Of a stretch of DNA of 64,000 nt, positions 11,054 through 21,241 are shown in pieces. This stretch comes from Eurosta solidaginis (taxonomy: Eukaryota > Arthropoda > Insecta > Diptera > Tephritidae), in assembly GCF_040869045.1 (NCBI RefSeq), contig NC_090322.1:77337675-77401674 (forward strand), written 5' to 3'. The notes beneath the pieces were generated by a model that ran no database searches, was not told where the DNA came from, and saw only the letters and a program-made list of their open reading frames with translations. Position numbers and translations under genes: made by a program. Each line of letters starts with the position of its first letter. The stretch's first letter is position 1.

Positions 11054-11354
11054 CTATTGTTTTCTATATCATTAATTAATTAAGTTTCTTTAACTTTGTA
11101 TGCATACAATCGCATACAATAAAATTTGTATTTATGGCTCACCAACAAGACTGCACTATTCCTTCCTTATGACTTATATTTAATAATTTACAACTATTAT
11201 ATTATTCCGAAAATAAGTGCATAAACTGTATTCGAGTGGACAAGAAGTTGAAATTGGGTGTCGATGAAAATCATGCAACAACCAGTAAGAACTGCCCGGT
11301 TACCAACATAAATTAAAATTAAAAAAGAAGCCGATTGGTTACTAGCAGTCAAAT
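11054..11354. other. AT-rich spacer upstream of CR1-like endonuclease
   Basis: No feature is clear. It may be decayed 5' sequence of the CR1-like element that follows. Confidence 0.3.
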
Positions 11355-12646
11355 ACAATAAATGGGATCTATACCAACATTCAGGGACTTTTAAATAACT
11401 TTCAACATTTGGAAATTGCTATAAAAGAAAACGATGTTGATATAATATTCCTGACGGAAACATATCTAACGCCAAATATTGAAGATAATGAAATAAGTCT
11501 TCCAAATTATAGAACATTAAGTTGTGTGTTGAACTCTGCTCATACTGGAGGGGTAACAATATATATAAAAATAAGTGGGAAGTAAGAAATATAACTCACT
11601 AATCAATAGATGCCAAGGTGTGGGTGACATATTGCGACTGCGTGTTTAAAAACTTAACAATAGGGGAAATGGCGATCTATCCGAAAAAGATTTTTGTGAC
11701 TTCTTTGAAGAGTACGTTGAAACAACTTTGGAGAGTGCGCAAAATGTTATAATCTCGGGAGACTTTAATATTGACTGGAAGAAACCAGGAACATATAAAA
11801 ACAGAATAGAAAGCATTTTAAATGATAATTGTTTAAAACAACATGTCGAAAAATATACGAGAGTGACAAATAGCTCAAAATGCTTATAGACTTTATAATT
11901 AGCAACATTCCCTCTATTAGCGAATATGGAAAAATGCGGATCGTGAGATCATTGAAATGAAGATAAAATCGGAAAATTGTGATAAAGAAGATAGAAGAAA
12001 AAAGTTACAAATTTTAAATACAATAAAAAATGCTTCGCAAAAGAATTTAAGAAAGAGCGTATATATGAAGCTCATCATAACATTCACGAGAATACAAAAT
12101 TAATGGAGCTAGGACTAAAAAACACTATTAATAAATTTACTGTGGAAAAAGTCGTAAGTAACGGTAATACGCCAACCTGATGTTACAATGAGTGGTTAAG
12201 AGATATGAAACGAAGGAAGGATAGCCTATATAAAATTGCAAAACAAAATAACACCATTAATAACTGGGAAAACTTCAGAAGATACAGAAATTCCTACAAA
12301 GTACAAGTAATGAACGAGAAAAATAAACATATAAACAATAGAATAAGCCTGGCAAATGACCAGAAGAAGATGTGGAGTGAGTATTAAAGGAAGAAAAAAA
12401 TTTTTATAAAAATGTGATATTTGGCAACGAAGTATGTAAGACTGATTATGAAATAGCAAGCAATTTTAACAAATAGTTTATTAGTAGTATAGAAGAAATA
12501 AGAAACTCTATACACACCGTATACTTTCAAGTTTCGCATGACAAATCGGATTATGAAAAAATCAGCCCTAAAATGATATTGGATAATTGGAGTACTATTG
12601 CGGTACCCCAATAGCTTGAAAGATACAATGATAACGCCTGCTGAAA
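11355..12646 (+). pseudogene. CR1/jockey-like retroposon, endonuclease and start of RT (5' part)
   Basis: From 11361 the frame reads IYTNIQGLLNNFQHLEIAI, then DVDIIFLTETYL, with the endonuclease glutamate in TET, and later HTGGVTIYIK near 11560. A second block near 11755 has ISGDFNIDW, the Asp/Asn metal-binding motif. The linker about 12186-12387 is Lys/Asn-rich (WLRDMKRRKDSLYKIAKQN). The piece ends with SLKDTMITP near 12640, where the RT should begin. Several frameshifts and stops break it. The RTE tail starts at 12647. A fragment with the rest of a CR1-like RT in the same orientation is at 53907. Confidence 0.7.
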
Positions 12647-12662
12647 CTTACTTACTTACTTA
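12647..12662 (-). repeat. RTE 3' tail of tandem AAGT repeats
   Basis: On the plus strand the end reads TTACTTACTTACTT, which is a run of AAGT units at the RNA 3' end. Short tandem repeats instead of poly(A) are usual for RTE-type elements and fix the 3' boundary here. Confidence 0.75.
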
Positions 12663-12663
12663 A

Positions 12664-15534
12664 TTGGCGCTTAACCGTCTAGACGGTTATGGCAGTCAAA
12701 CAAGGCGTGCCAGTCGCTCCTTCGCTCCGCCAACCGGCGCCAATTGGTCACACCAAGGGAGTTTAAATCGTTTTCCACCTGGTCCTTCCAACGGAGTGGG
12801 GGCCGCCCTCTACCTATGCTTCCATAGGCGGGTTCCGATAGAAACACTTTCTTGGCCGGAGCATCATCTTTCATTCGCATAACATGGCCTAGCCAGCGCA
12901 GCCGCTGCGTTTTAATTCGCTGGACTATGTGAATGTCTGCGTAGAGCTCGTACAGCTCAGCATTAAATCTTCTTCATTCCTCGCCATTGCCAACGCGTAG
13001 AGGTCCATAAATCTTTCGAAGAACTTTTCTCTCGAACACTCCCAAAGCCGCTTCATCTGCTGTTGTCATGGTCCATGCCTCTGCCCCATATAGCAGGACG
13101 GGTACGATAAGTGATTTGTAGAGTATGATTTTCGTTCGCCGAGAGAGGACTTTACTTTCAATTGCCTACCTAGCCAAAGTAGCATTTATTGGCAAGATTG
13201 ATTCTTCGCTGGATTTCAGTGCTGATGTTTTTGCTAGGGTTGATGCTGGTTCCCAAAAAAACGAAGTCTTTTACTATTTCGAAATTATGGCTGCTAACAG
13301 TAGCGCGATTGCCAAGGCGCATATACGCTGACTCTTTGCTCGATGAGAGCAGGTACTTCGTTTTGTCCTCATTCACCATCAAACCCAGCTTCTTTTTCCA
13401 GTTTGGAGTAAGCAGAACTAACGGCGCGGGTGTTTAGGCCAATGATATCAATTTCAGTACGTCAGTAATTGCACGCTTTTATAGAATATTGTTCCAGTGC
13501 GGTTCAGTTCTGCAGCTAGTATAATTTTCTCCAGCATCAAATTAAAGAAAGCGCACGGTAGGGGTCACCCTGTCTGAAAAGTCGTTTTGTTTCGAAGGGC
13601 TCGGAGAGGTCCTTACCCTTTTTGACTGAGCTGATGGTGTTGCTCAACGTCATTTTGCACAGCCATATACATAAGTTTTGCGGGGAAACCAAATTCAGAC
13701 ATAGCGGCATATAGGCAGCTCGTTTTCGTGCTGTCGAAGGCGGCTTTAAAATCGACGAAGAGGCCATCCGTGTCGATTCTCTTTTCACTGGTTTTTCCAA
13801 GATTTGGCGCATTGTGAAAATCTGGTCGATGGTAGATTTACCAGGTCTGAAGTCGCACTGATAAGGTCCAATCAGCCGGTTCATGGTGGGCTTCAATCTT
13901 TTGCACAATACACTTGAAAGGACCTCATATGCGATATTAAGAAGGCTGATTCCACGATAGTTGGTGCATTTTGCAGTATTCCCCTTCTTGTGGACTGGGC
14001 AAAGAACACTTAGATTCCAATCGTCGGGCATGCACTCGTCCTCCCATACTTTGCGAATAAGCTGCTGCATGCGCCTTACCGCTCCTTACTAGCTCCGCAG
14101 GCAATCCATCAGCGCCCACGGCCTTGTTGTTTTTCTATCTGGTTATTGCTGTTCTAATTTCGTCATATTCGGGCGGGGGACATTATAAGGTTCATTTTGT
14201 AAACCTCCGAAAAATGGACTTGCGTTTTGCACGCGCAACGCACTCCACATAAGACACGTATTTGTTGATTAAGTTTTTGTTCTTTTATTTATTAAAGTTT
14301 TCTCTAATGAACGTTCTTCATTTAATTGTACACTTTATTTAGTTTTATTTCTAGTTTGTATTTAGTTTGATTTTAACTTTTTCACTTAATTCGTGTTTTC
14401 TTGGTGTCGTCAAATTTATAATAATGCCCGGTCTTTTTTGCCGAGCCGAATTGCTCTGTTTCCAAGTTGTCCCAACACCTGTTGTTCGTTCACAGTAGAC
14501 AATGGGTGTTGTAGCGATTTGGAAACAGGGTAACATTTTTATTATTTGTTAAGGCTGCTGTTACAACATATATTCTATCATCATCGATTGCGGGATCGGG
14601 TTCGTCATCTCTGCTCGGTGAATCGCTGCCTCCATTTAGGAGAGCAGAGAAGTGTTCCCTCCGTAATCTAAGCACTCTCTAGACATCCGCTACAAGGTCG
14701 CCATTTTCGTTCCTACAGAAGTTTGCCCCGGTTTTAAAACCTTCCGTCTGTCACCGTATTTTCTGGTAGAATTTTTGGGCGTTATTCCTGGTGGCTAGCG
14801 GCTCAAGCTCCTCGCACTCACGCCTTTCTGCTTTTGCTTTTCTTCCTGAAAAGGCGTCTAGCTTCCCTTTTCAACTCACGATAGCGTTCACACACTCCTC
14901 TTGTTACGCTCACTTTTAACGTAGCCCTGTAGGCAGCGTCTTTTCTTTCGGTTGCAACGCGGTATTCTTCATCGTACCAGATGTTTTTTCGTGGCCGCCG
15001 GTAACCAATTTTTTCCTCGGCGGCAGTACGAAGTGCTTTGGAGATATGCTCCTACTGCTCCTGTATTCCTTCGGGCTGAGTTGTGCTCTCAGAGAGCACG
15101 TGTGAGAGTAGAGTTGCGAAATCATTGGCGATCTGTTGTGATTGAACCTTTTTGATGCCTAGCTTTCCTTGCGTTTTTTGTTCCTTGGCTTTAGCCGCGC
15201 TGAGACAGGTGCGTATTTTAGCTGCAACGAGATAACGGTCCGAGTCGATGTTAGGTCCTCGGATCGTGCGCACATCTAATACACAGGAAGCATGCCGTCC
15301 GTCTATCACAACGTGATCGATCTGATTGCGAGTATTTCGATCAGGAGACAGCCATGTAGCTTGATGTATCTTTTTATGCCTGAACCTCGTGCTGGATATG
15401 ACCATGTTTGGAGCACCGGCAAAATCAATCAGCCTCAGTCCGTTAGGAGAAGTTTCATTGTGTAGGCTGAACTTTCCGACTGTAGGGGCAAAAACACCTT
15501 CTTTGCCCACCCTGGGGTTAAAGTCGTCAAGCAA
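12664..15534 (-). pseudogene. RTE endonuclease C-terminus, RT and C-terminal region
   Basis: Reading leftward from 15534, the C-terminal half of the endonuclease comes first: DDFNPRVGKEG with the Asp/Asn pair, NQIDHVVIDGRH, and SDRYLVAAKIR, where family members have an SD-plus-basic motif. The linker (15150-14600) and RT follow, with CTNYRGISLLNIAYE, IDQIFTMRQILEK and RQGDP (near 13560). The site matching YADD (about 13455-13470) is altered and several bases short, so the polymerase active site is lost. The C-terminus at 12880-12671 reads GRPPLRWKDQVENDL. Stops and frame changes are frequent. Confidence 0.8.
14184..14565 (-). mobile_element. 382-bp insert in RTE, possible solo LTR
   Basis: RTE copy 1 (near 1200) is uninterrupted at this point. 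In copy 2 the word ACAT occurs at 14180-14183 and 14566-14569 on either side of a 382-bp insert, a clean 4-bp target duplication. On the minus strand the insert starts TGTAACAGCAGCC and contains AATAAA signals near its middle. Length, TG start, polyadenylation signals and 4-bp duplication fit a solo LTR of a gypsy-type element. The other end (CCTTATA) is not a canonical CA, so this remains tentative. Confidence 0.5.
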
Positions 15535-15652
15535 GACTTTTATATCATGACGGGGGCAGCGCTCGTATGTGCGTTCTAATTGCTCAAAAAAAGTGTTTTT
15601 TATAAAAATCGTCTTTCTCCTCTATCGGCGCATGGGCGCAGATGAATGATAT

Positions 15653-16253
15653 TGTTACGAATATTAGCAAAACTAAAGGGTGCTGCTATCTCTAAGCCGA
15701 TGCTTAGCAGTGACGCGAATTCACATCAATAATTCAATCATTATGTATCTACATAAACGAAACAATAGTTGCGTCTACACATATGTACCATGTACGTATA
15801 CGAGCAGCGGAGAGTCAATGCACAAACACATGCATATATCTGAGATACTCCTGAAAGTATGCAATGAGAAAAGCTATAAAATCGTGCAATTGTAGTTACA
15901 GCTGAGAAGTTTGAGAGCTAATGGCAACTAGTAGATTCTGGAAGCGCCTAGAAGATGCGAACGTTGAAATCAGAGAGCATATAAGGCAGCAAATGTAGAG
16001 GCGCTGGATTTGAGCTATCAAGCAGTTATTGATTAAGACGCTATCTAGCGAGCCATAGCAGTATTATTTTGAAAGAGTTTCATTTGAGCTATCAATCAGT
16101 TTGGTTATTAAGCAAGCTATTCGTTGCAAAGTTTGAGTGTTATTGTGAAGTACTTTAATAAAGGCCATTTTGCATTATTAAATATTGGAGTTATTTATTC
16201 AACTGTTTAGTGATTCGAACTTAGCAGAGGATTTCCCAGTAAAATTCGTTACA
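15653..16253 (+). repeat. 5' LTR of SAP-Gag element
   Basis: 601 bp, TG...CA. It contains a TATAAGGCAG-type box near 15981 and AATAAAGG near 16160, a plausible promoter and polyadenylation signal. It differs from the 3' LTR by a 26-bp presence/absence near 15757 and several substitutions. Confidence 0.9.
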
Positions 16254-16255
16254 AT

Positions 16256-16270
16256 TGGTGTCAGAAGAGG
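16256..16270 (+). promoter_or_regulatory. Primer-binding site, tRNA-Leu-like
   Basis: TGGTGTCAGAAG begins two bases after the LTR end. It would pair with a tRNA 3' end CTTCTGACACCA, the type used by several insect gypsy-group elements. The specific tRNA is from memory. Confidence 0.7.
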
Positions 16271-16304
16271 AATTGTTGAATAAATTCCAGAGGACAACAA
16301 GGAC

Positions 16305-17447
16305 ATGGCAAAGTTCAGTGAATTGAAGATCCAGCAACTAAAGAAGGTGTTGGAGAGCCGTGGATTGAATACAAGCGGCGTTAAACTCGAACTTCAGGCA
16401 CGGCTACGAGAGGAAATGGAAGCAGAAGGAATTGATGTGGAGGAGTATGTCTTTTATCCTGATGGGGACGAGACAACAACAAAAATTGAAGAGAAAAACG
16501 AAACATCGCAGACTGTTACGAGCACAGACTTGAACATGATTTTGGCTGCAATATCTGCTCAAACATCGACAATGTCATCTCACCTAGAAGAACAGAAAAC
16601 GTATATGTCATCACAGATGGAATCCCAAGAGACACGAATATCATCCAAGATGGAAACTCAACTGGAAGAACAGAAAACATATATGGCATCCAAGATGGAA
16701 TCACAGGAGACACGTATTGCAGAAATGTCGTCAGAAATAACATCGAAGATTGAAGCACAAGAAACGCGTATTTCAGAAATGTCGACACAGATTACATCCA
16801 AGATGGAAGCACAAGAGGAGCGCTTATCATTGCAGGTGGCACAAATGTCTTCGCAGTTAGAAGCACAGAATACAAAAATTGTACAGCTCGAGGACAAAAT
16901 GGATGCCAAGATAGAAGCTTTGAGAGGTCGTATACAGGAGTTGCAACTAAATCGCCCAACAGTTTCAGCGAGTAATCCAAAGGTAAAGACACCTTCCTTT
17001 GACGGTTCTGTTCCTTTTCAGCTTTTTAAGCTACAGTTTGAGAAGACCGCAGCAGTGAACCACTGGAATGCGGAAGATAAAGTTGCTGCACTGTTCGTCG
17101 AATTGAAAGGGCCTGCAGCGGAAATCTTACAGACGATTCCAGAGTACGAACGGAACAGTTATGAAGTATTGATGGCTGCTGTAGAACGACGTTATGGAAG
17201 CGAGCATAGGAAACAGATATTCCAAATTTAGTTGCAAAACCGCCACCAAAAATCGAATGAGACTTTGCAGGAGTTTGCCGTGGAGTACTCCGAGAGGGTA
17301 AAAATCCAGAGTTTTATGAATGGCATACGGGACGTAGAAACGAAGCTAGCGACATATGCAAACCCAAAACCCACATTCGCAGAAACGGTTTTCAAAGCAT
17401 GCCGTGTGGAGGTAGAAAGGCCAGAGTGGGTAGACGCAATATTGTAG
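16305..17447 (+). pseudogene. Gag with N-terminal SAP domain and long coiled coil
   Basis: The ATG at 16305 opens 308 residues. Residues about 4-40 (SELKIQQLKKVLESRGLNTS onward, then GVKLELQARLREEM) have the helix-GL-x-TSG-helix pattern of a SAP motif, known in nuclear proteins as a DNA-binding module. Residues about 80-200 are a Gln/Glu/Met-rich repetitive coiled coil (MESQETRI and MEAQEERL units). Residues about 220-308 look like a capsid domain (KTPSFDGSVPFQLFKLQFEK). A TAG at 17229-17231 interrupts it. The frame continues at 17232-17447 to a second stop, so the copy is dead as a whole. The capsid would package element RNA. Confidence 0.8.
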
Positions 17448-17469
17448 GCGCTGAAAGGATCACAAAAGC

Positions 17470-18134
17470 GGAGTGAAAAAGTTATCAAATGTTTCAAATG
17501 CGGGAAGCCCGGTCACACTGCACGTCATTGCGATCTTGGTCCTGGTAGTTCTAACTTGGGTGGCCGTAAACGCAAAGCTGGAGGAGATGAGCAAGAGCGT
17601 GCCAGATGGGAAAATCGAGAGCTAGCTCCAGCTATTGAATGTCCTGTGATATCTGTGTTGCAAATTGGTAGAAAATCGAGCAGTCTTACCGTCAGAGGGA
17701 ATGTGGATGGTAAAGAACGTGTACTGACTGTAGATACGGGCGCATCTCATTCCTTGATCCGATCTGACTTGGTCAGCAGGAGAATAAAACCGTTACCTGG
17801 AGCAAAGTTGCGTACGGTCACGGGCGAGTATAACCAAGTTCAGGGAGAAGTGATATGTGAAGTCTTGATTGGAAAGGTCACGGTTCTACACAAATTCGTT
17901 GTGGCGAAGATCGTTGAAGAAGTCATATTGGGAGTGGACTTCTTGGTTGACCATGACATCAAGATCGATATGCAGAGAAGGGTGATGCGTTATGAGAACC
18001 AGGATATACCACTTAACTTCAAGTTGGAGAAAGGGTTCAGTAGTAATCGAGTACTGGTGGAGAAGACTCGACAAAAACCACGGAAGTCAAAGGCAAAGGT
18101 TAATAGGTCGAATGGGCCAAATAAAGCAAAATAA
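17470..18134 (+). CDS. Zinc knuckle and retropepsin region
   Basis: A CCHC knuckle (CFKCGKPGHTARHC) lies at about 17491-17532, followed by a basic stretch. An aspartic protease of the retropepsin type follows, with VDTGASHSLIRSDLV near 17731 as the catalytic loop and ILGVDFLVDHD near 17926 as the flap-distal ILG motif. It is open from about 17448 to 18134, where a TAA ends it just before the integrase-tail linker. The 17556 ATG is only the first Met in this frame. As in related elements it was probably made as a Gag fusion. Confidence 0.75.
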
Positions 18135-18630
18135 AAAGTACCTGCGAGAGAAACACTGGCATTGACAAAACCTAAAAGACGCAGGAAAACGAAGCAACGA
18201 ATTTCCGAGAAAGAATGCGAGGGTAGTTTCAAGCCGGAGCGCACTACTGTTGTGAAACGTGGGAACGACACTAATTATGCGAAGCCAATCCGTCAAGCGC
18301 AAGCTCTACGAAGTAGTTCATTGGCCAAGCAACAGAGTGCGAGGGAACGATCCAGGATAATGAGTAGTAAGATGAAACACAGGTACGACAAGGAAAATAA
18401 TTTGGAAGGTTTTCGGGAGGGGGATTTGGTACTGCCCTTACCGGCAGAAAGGTGTTCCATCCAAATATCGGTGCAGTTGGGAAGGTCCGTACAGAGTTGT
18501 GAAGACGATCAGTGATGTCATCTACCGCATACAAGCAATTGGGAAATCACGAAATAGAAGAGTGGTACATTTGGCGATGCTAGCAGCGTTTAGATCGAGA
18601 GATTTATCTGATCGGGACGATCAGACTTAG
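18135..18630 (+). pseudogene. Linker and integrase C-terminal tail
   Basis: A basic linker (18135-18350) leads straight into the end of an integrase. SSKMKHRYDKENNLEGFREG at 18364-18423 is the start of the GPY/F-type tail. After a frame change near 18430 the tail continues with NPHRR-, SWEGPYR- and VVHL-like segments to TAG at 18628. The RT, RNase H and zinc/catalytic parts of integrase that should lie between protease and this tail are missing without any scar sequence. Confidence 0.7.
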
Positions 18631-18641
18631 GTGGAGGGCAG

Positions 18642-19227
18642 TGTTACGAATATTAGCAAAACTAAGGGGTGCTGCTATCTCTAAGCCGATTCTAAGCAGT
18701 GACGCGAATTCACATCAATAATTCAATCATTATGTATCTACATATATGTACGATGTACGTATACGAGCAGCGGAGAGTCAATGCACAAACACATGCATAT
18801 ATCTGAGATACTCCTGAAAGTATGCAATGAGAAAAGCTATAAAATCGTGCAATTGTAGTTATAGCTGAAAAATTTGAGAGCTAATGGCAACTAGTAGATT
18901 CTGGAAGCGCCTAGAAGATGCGAACGTTGAAATCAGAAAGTATATAAGGCAGCAAATGTAGAGGCGCTGGAATTCAGTTTGATTTGAGCTATCAAGCAGT
19001 TATTGATTAAGACGCTATCTAGCGAGCCATAACAGTATTATTTTGAAAGAGTTTCATTTGAGCTATCAATCAGTTTGGTTATTAAGCAAGCTATTCGTTG
19101 CAAAGTTTGAGTGTTATTGTGAAGTACTTTAATAAAGGCCATTTTGCATTATTAAATATTGGAGTTATTTATTCAACAGTTTAGTGATTCGAACTTACCA
19201 GAGGATTTGCAAGTAAAATTCGTTACA
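18642..19227 (+). repeat. 3' LTR of SAP-Gag element, preceded by polypurine tract
   Basis: 586 bp. The purine-rich AGGTGGAGGGCAG immediately upstream (18629-18641) would prime plus-strand synthesis. Confidence 0.9.
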
Positions 19228-19231
19228 ATAT

Positions 19232-19540
19232 ATTAAACAATTTTGCTTTTATTCGGATAGCGGTGAGACGCTCGTCCACAGGCGTGAACGCCATAACTTG
19301 GCGACAAAGTCTCTCCCCCACCACGAATCCGACGCCGAAACTGCGTTTATTCGTATGGCCACTCAAATTGATGTCACAATTTTGGATCTTCTTTCTTCCT
19401 TGCTTCGTCCAACGCATTTCTTGGATGGCGGTGATGTCAGATTTTGCTTTGCCGAGGACATCAACCAGCCGGGCATCTGCACCAATCCCATTGAAGGATC
19501 GGACGTTCCAGGTGCATGCTCTCAATTCATTGACCTTCAA
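19232..19540 (-). pseudogene. RTE endonuclease N-terminus (separated by LTR insertion)
   Basis: The minus frame starts at ATG 19540. It has ACTWNVRS with the metal-binding Asn, then ITAIQEMRW with the catalytic Glu. The frame stops at the LTR insertion and resumes at 15648 leftward (ISFICAHAPIEEK) once the ATAT duplication is removed. This gives independent support for the LTR boundaries. Confidence 0.85.
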
Positions 19541-20344
19541 ACGTTTGCCATGGTCGTCATCAATAGAGAACCGGATGCCACGGACAGGCCGTTTAACATT
19601 AAAAAAAAAAAATGGAAACGCGAAAGAAACAAATTAACTGAACCGGAAGTGACCGGTTACCAAACGCTGCAAACAAAAATAATTTAAACCCTAAAAAAAA
19701 ACTGAAAAATTAGAACAAAAAAAAAATAAATAAATAAATAAATAGGGCCGAATATACATAGGGGCGCCGCGGGAGTTGTTGCGACGCCCGGTACTGATCC
19801 CACACTCAAAAACCATGGCCACCGACGCACCTAAATTTTCGGTGGCCCCTTATCTGGATATCCTTCGCTCTCTAAATAAACAAGAATATCAGCACTCCCA
19901 TTTTTAAATTACAAGATATTTATTAACAAGGCATTATGAATAAAAATAATACAAAATTCATTTTATTATATTATTATATCATTTACCCTACAAGCGGAAG
20001 AGAGAATATTGGCAACCCCAAAATTTTAAATTTTTATTGTAAGTTTTGGGCTGTAGATTTTAGTTATACGCTCAGTGGTAAATATAGCTGTACGTCCTAG
20101 TTATAATTCAAATAGTGGTATATTTGGTTTTTATTTGTATTGTATTTGATTTCATTTTAGTTTATTTCATTTTTATTTTTATTATTAATATTTATAATCT
20201 TTATTATTTTATCGAATTTTATTTTATTATGTTACTTTATTTTTGGTATATTTATTTAAAATTTTATTGTGTTTTTTTTTTATTTTATCGTGTTATTACT
20301 ATTACTATTTATAATTTTTATTTATTTTATTAAATTTAATTTTA

Positions 20345-21140
20345 TTATTTTAATAATTATTTATTTATTATTACGCGTTTTAAGCCTAAAACTTAGATTA
20401 TTACAAAATATAAATACATTTTAATAATAATAGGATTTCTGGAATTTGGGGTGTCGGAATGCATGAGATTCTCAGCACGGGAACTGGTGGTCCCAACGGG
20501 CAAGTCTTGGAGTCATCTCATTGGGAGGTTGGAAGGACTTGTTCTCAATCATGCCCTACTCCAAGACGTATGATTACACAGTTTTATTATTTATGCTGTC
20601 GGAATGCATTTGATTCCGGTCAACCCAAAAGCTAGCAGCTCAGCAGAATGAGCCACTCTTATCGGACGGTTGGAAAAGACGTGTTTCCAGTCCTGCCTGT
20701 ACCAGCTTTTATGTAATCATAATTAATTATTATATACTATTTTTGTAGGAATATACTTGATTCACATGAACACTTCAACTGTTAGTCTGGGACGATATTT
20801 TCAGGAACTCTTTCCCAATTTGATTGCGAGCGGTATATGTATTTGACCTGATGCATAAGGTTCCCCTGTATCTATTTGGATTGCCATGTACGCTCAAGGA
20901 TCAGTAACATGAAATACAGATACAAAATATTTTATCTTATTTGAAGGGTTTTGCAATACTCTAATAAACTTTTATTGAAGATGTTTAAGCTTTCACAATT
21001 TTTAACATGATTAGATAGTTCATTAAAACATTTCAGGCCTTTGTAAAATATATTTTGCTTGTCCATTTCTGTTTTGAAAAGAGGTAATTTAAAATTATTA
21101 TTTTCCCTGATTATGTAAGAGTGGGTTTCATTCACATTTA
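20345..21140 (-). mobile_element. CR1-like retroposon, 3' end fragment
   Basis: The corresponding point in the other LTR (near 43510) is uninterrupted. The minus frame 21135-20932 reads ETHSYIIRENNNFKLPLF, then KQNIFYKGLKCFNELSNHVK, the usual C-terminus of CR1/jockey-like RTs, ending at TAA. The rest is 3' untranslated sequence. Within it a roughly 147-bp segment beginning TGTCGGAATGCAT is repeated imperfectly at about 20452 and 20599. Confidence 0.65.
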
Positions 21141-21241
21141 TTGCATTTTACCTTATTATAGTTTATTTGATTTTTGGTAATTTTATGGTATTTTATTTTA
21201 CCTATGTTTATATATGTATCTATATATTTATACAATTATAT

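Larger units (their letters stand above)
15653..19227 (+). mobile_element. Non-autonomous LTR retrotransposon with SAP-domain Gag, copy 1
   Basis: Two LTRs (15653-16253 and 18642-19227) bound the element, both starting TGTTACGAATATTAGC and ending CGTTACA. The target duplication is ATAT (15649-15652 and 19228-19231), and the RTE endonuclease frame resumes across it. Inside are a primer site, Gag, zinc knuckle, protease, a short linker and only the C-terminal tail of integrase. RT, RNase H and the integrase core are absent. The same arrangement occurs in the two copies at 60932-64000. Confidence 0.9.
12647..19567 (-). mobile_element. RTE-clade retrotransposon, copy 2, nearly full length but interrupted
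   Basis: This minus-strand element has its 3' end at 12647 and its 5' end near 19567. Two foreign inserts sit inside it: 14184-14565 (382 bp) and the LTR element 15653-19227. Removing them leaves about 2.96 kb of RTE sequence, close to the expected size of a single-ORF RTE. The 5' end directly abuts LTR sequence of the Osvaldo-like element, which has lost about 220 bp at that edge. Confidence 0.85.

Noticed and set aside
16516..16992. Minus-strand open frames opposite the SAP-Gag coiled coil
   Set aside because: They are shadows of the repetitive coding strand and show no independent motif.
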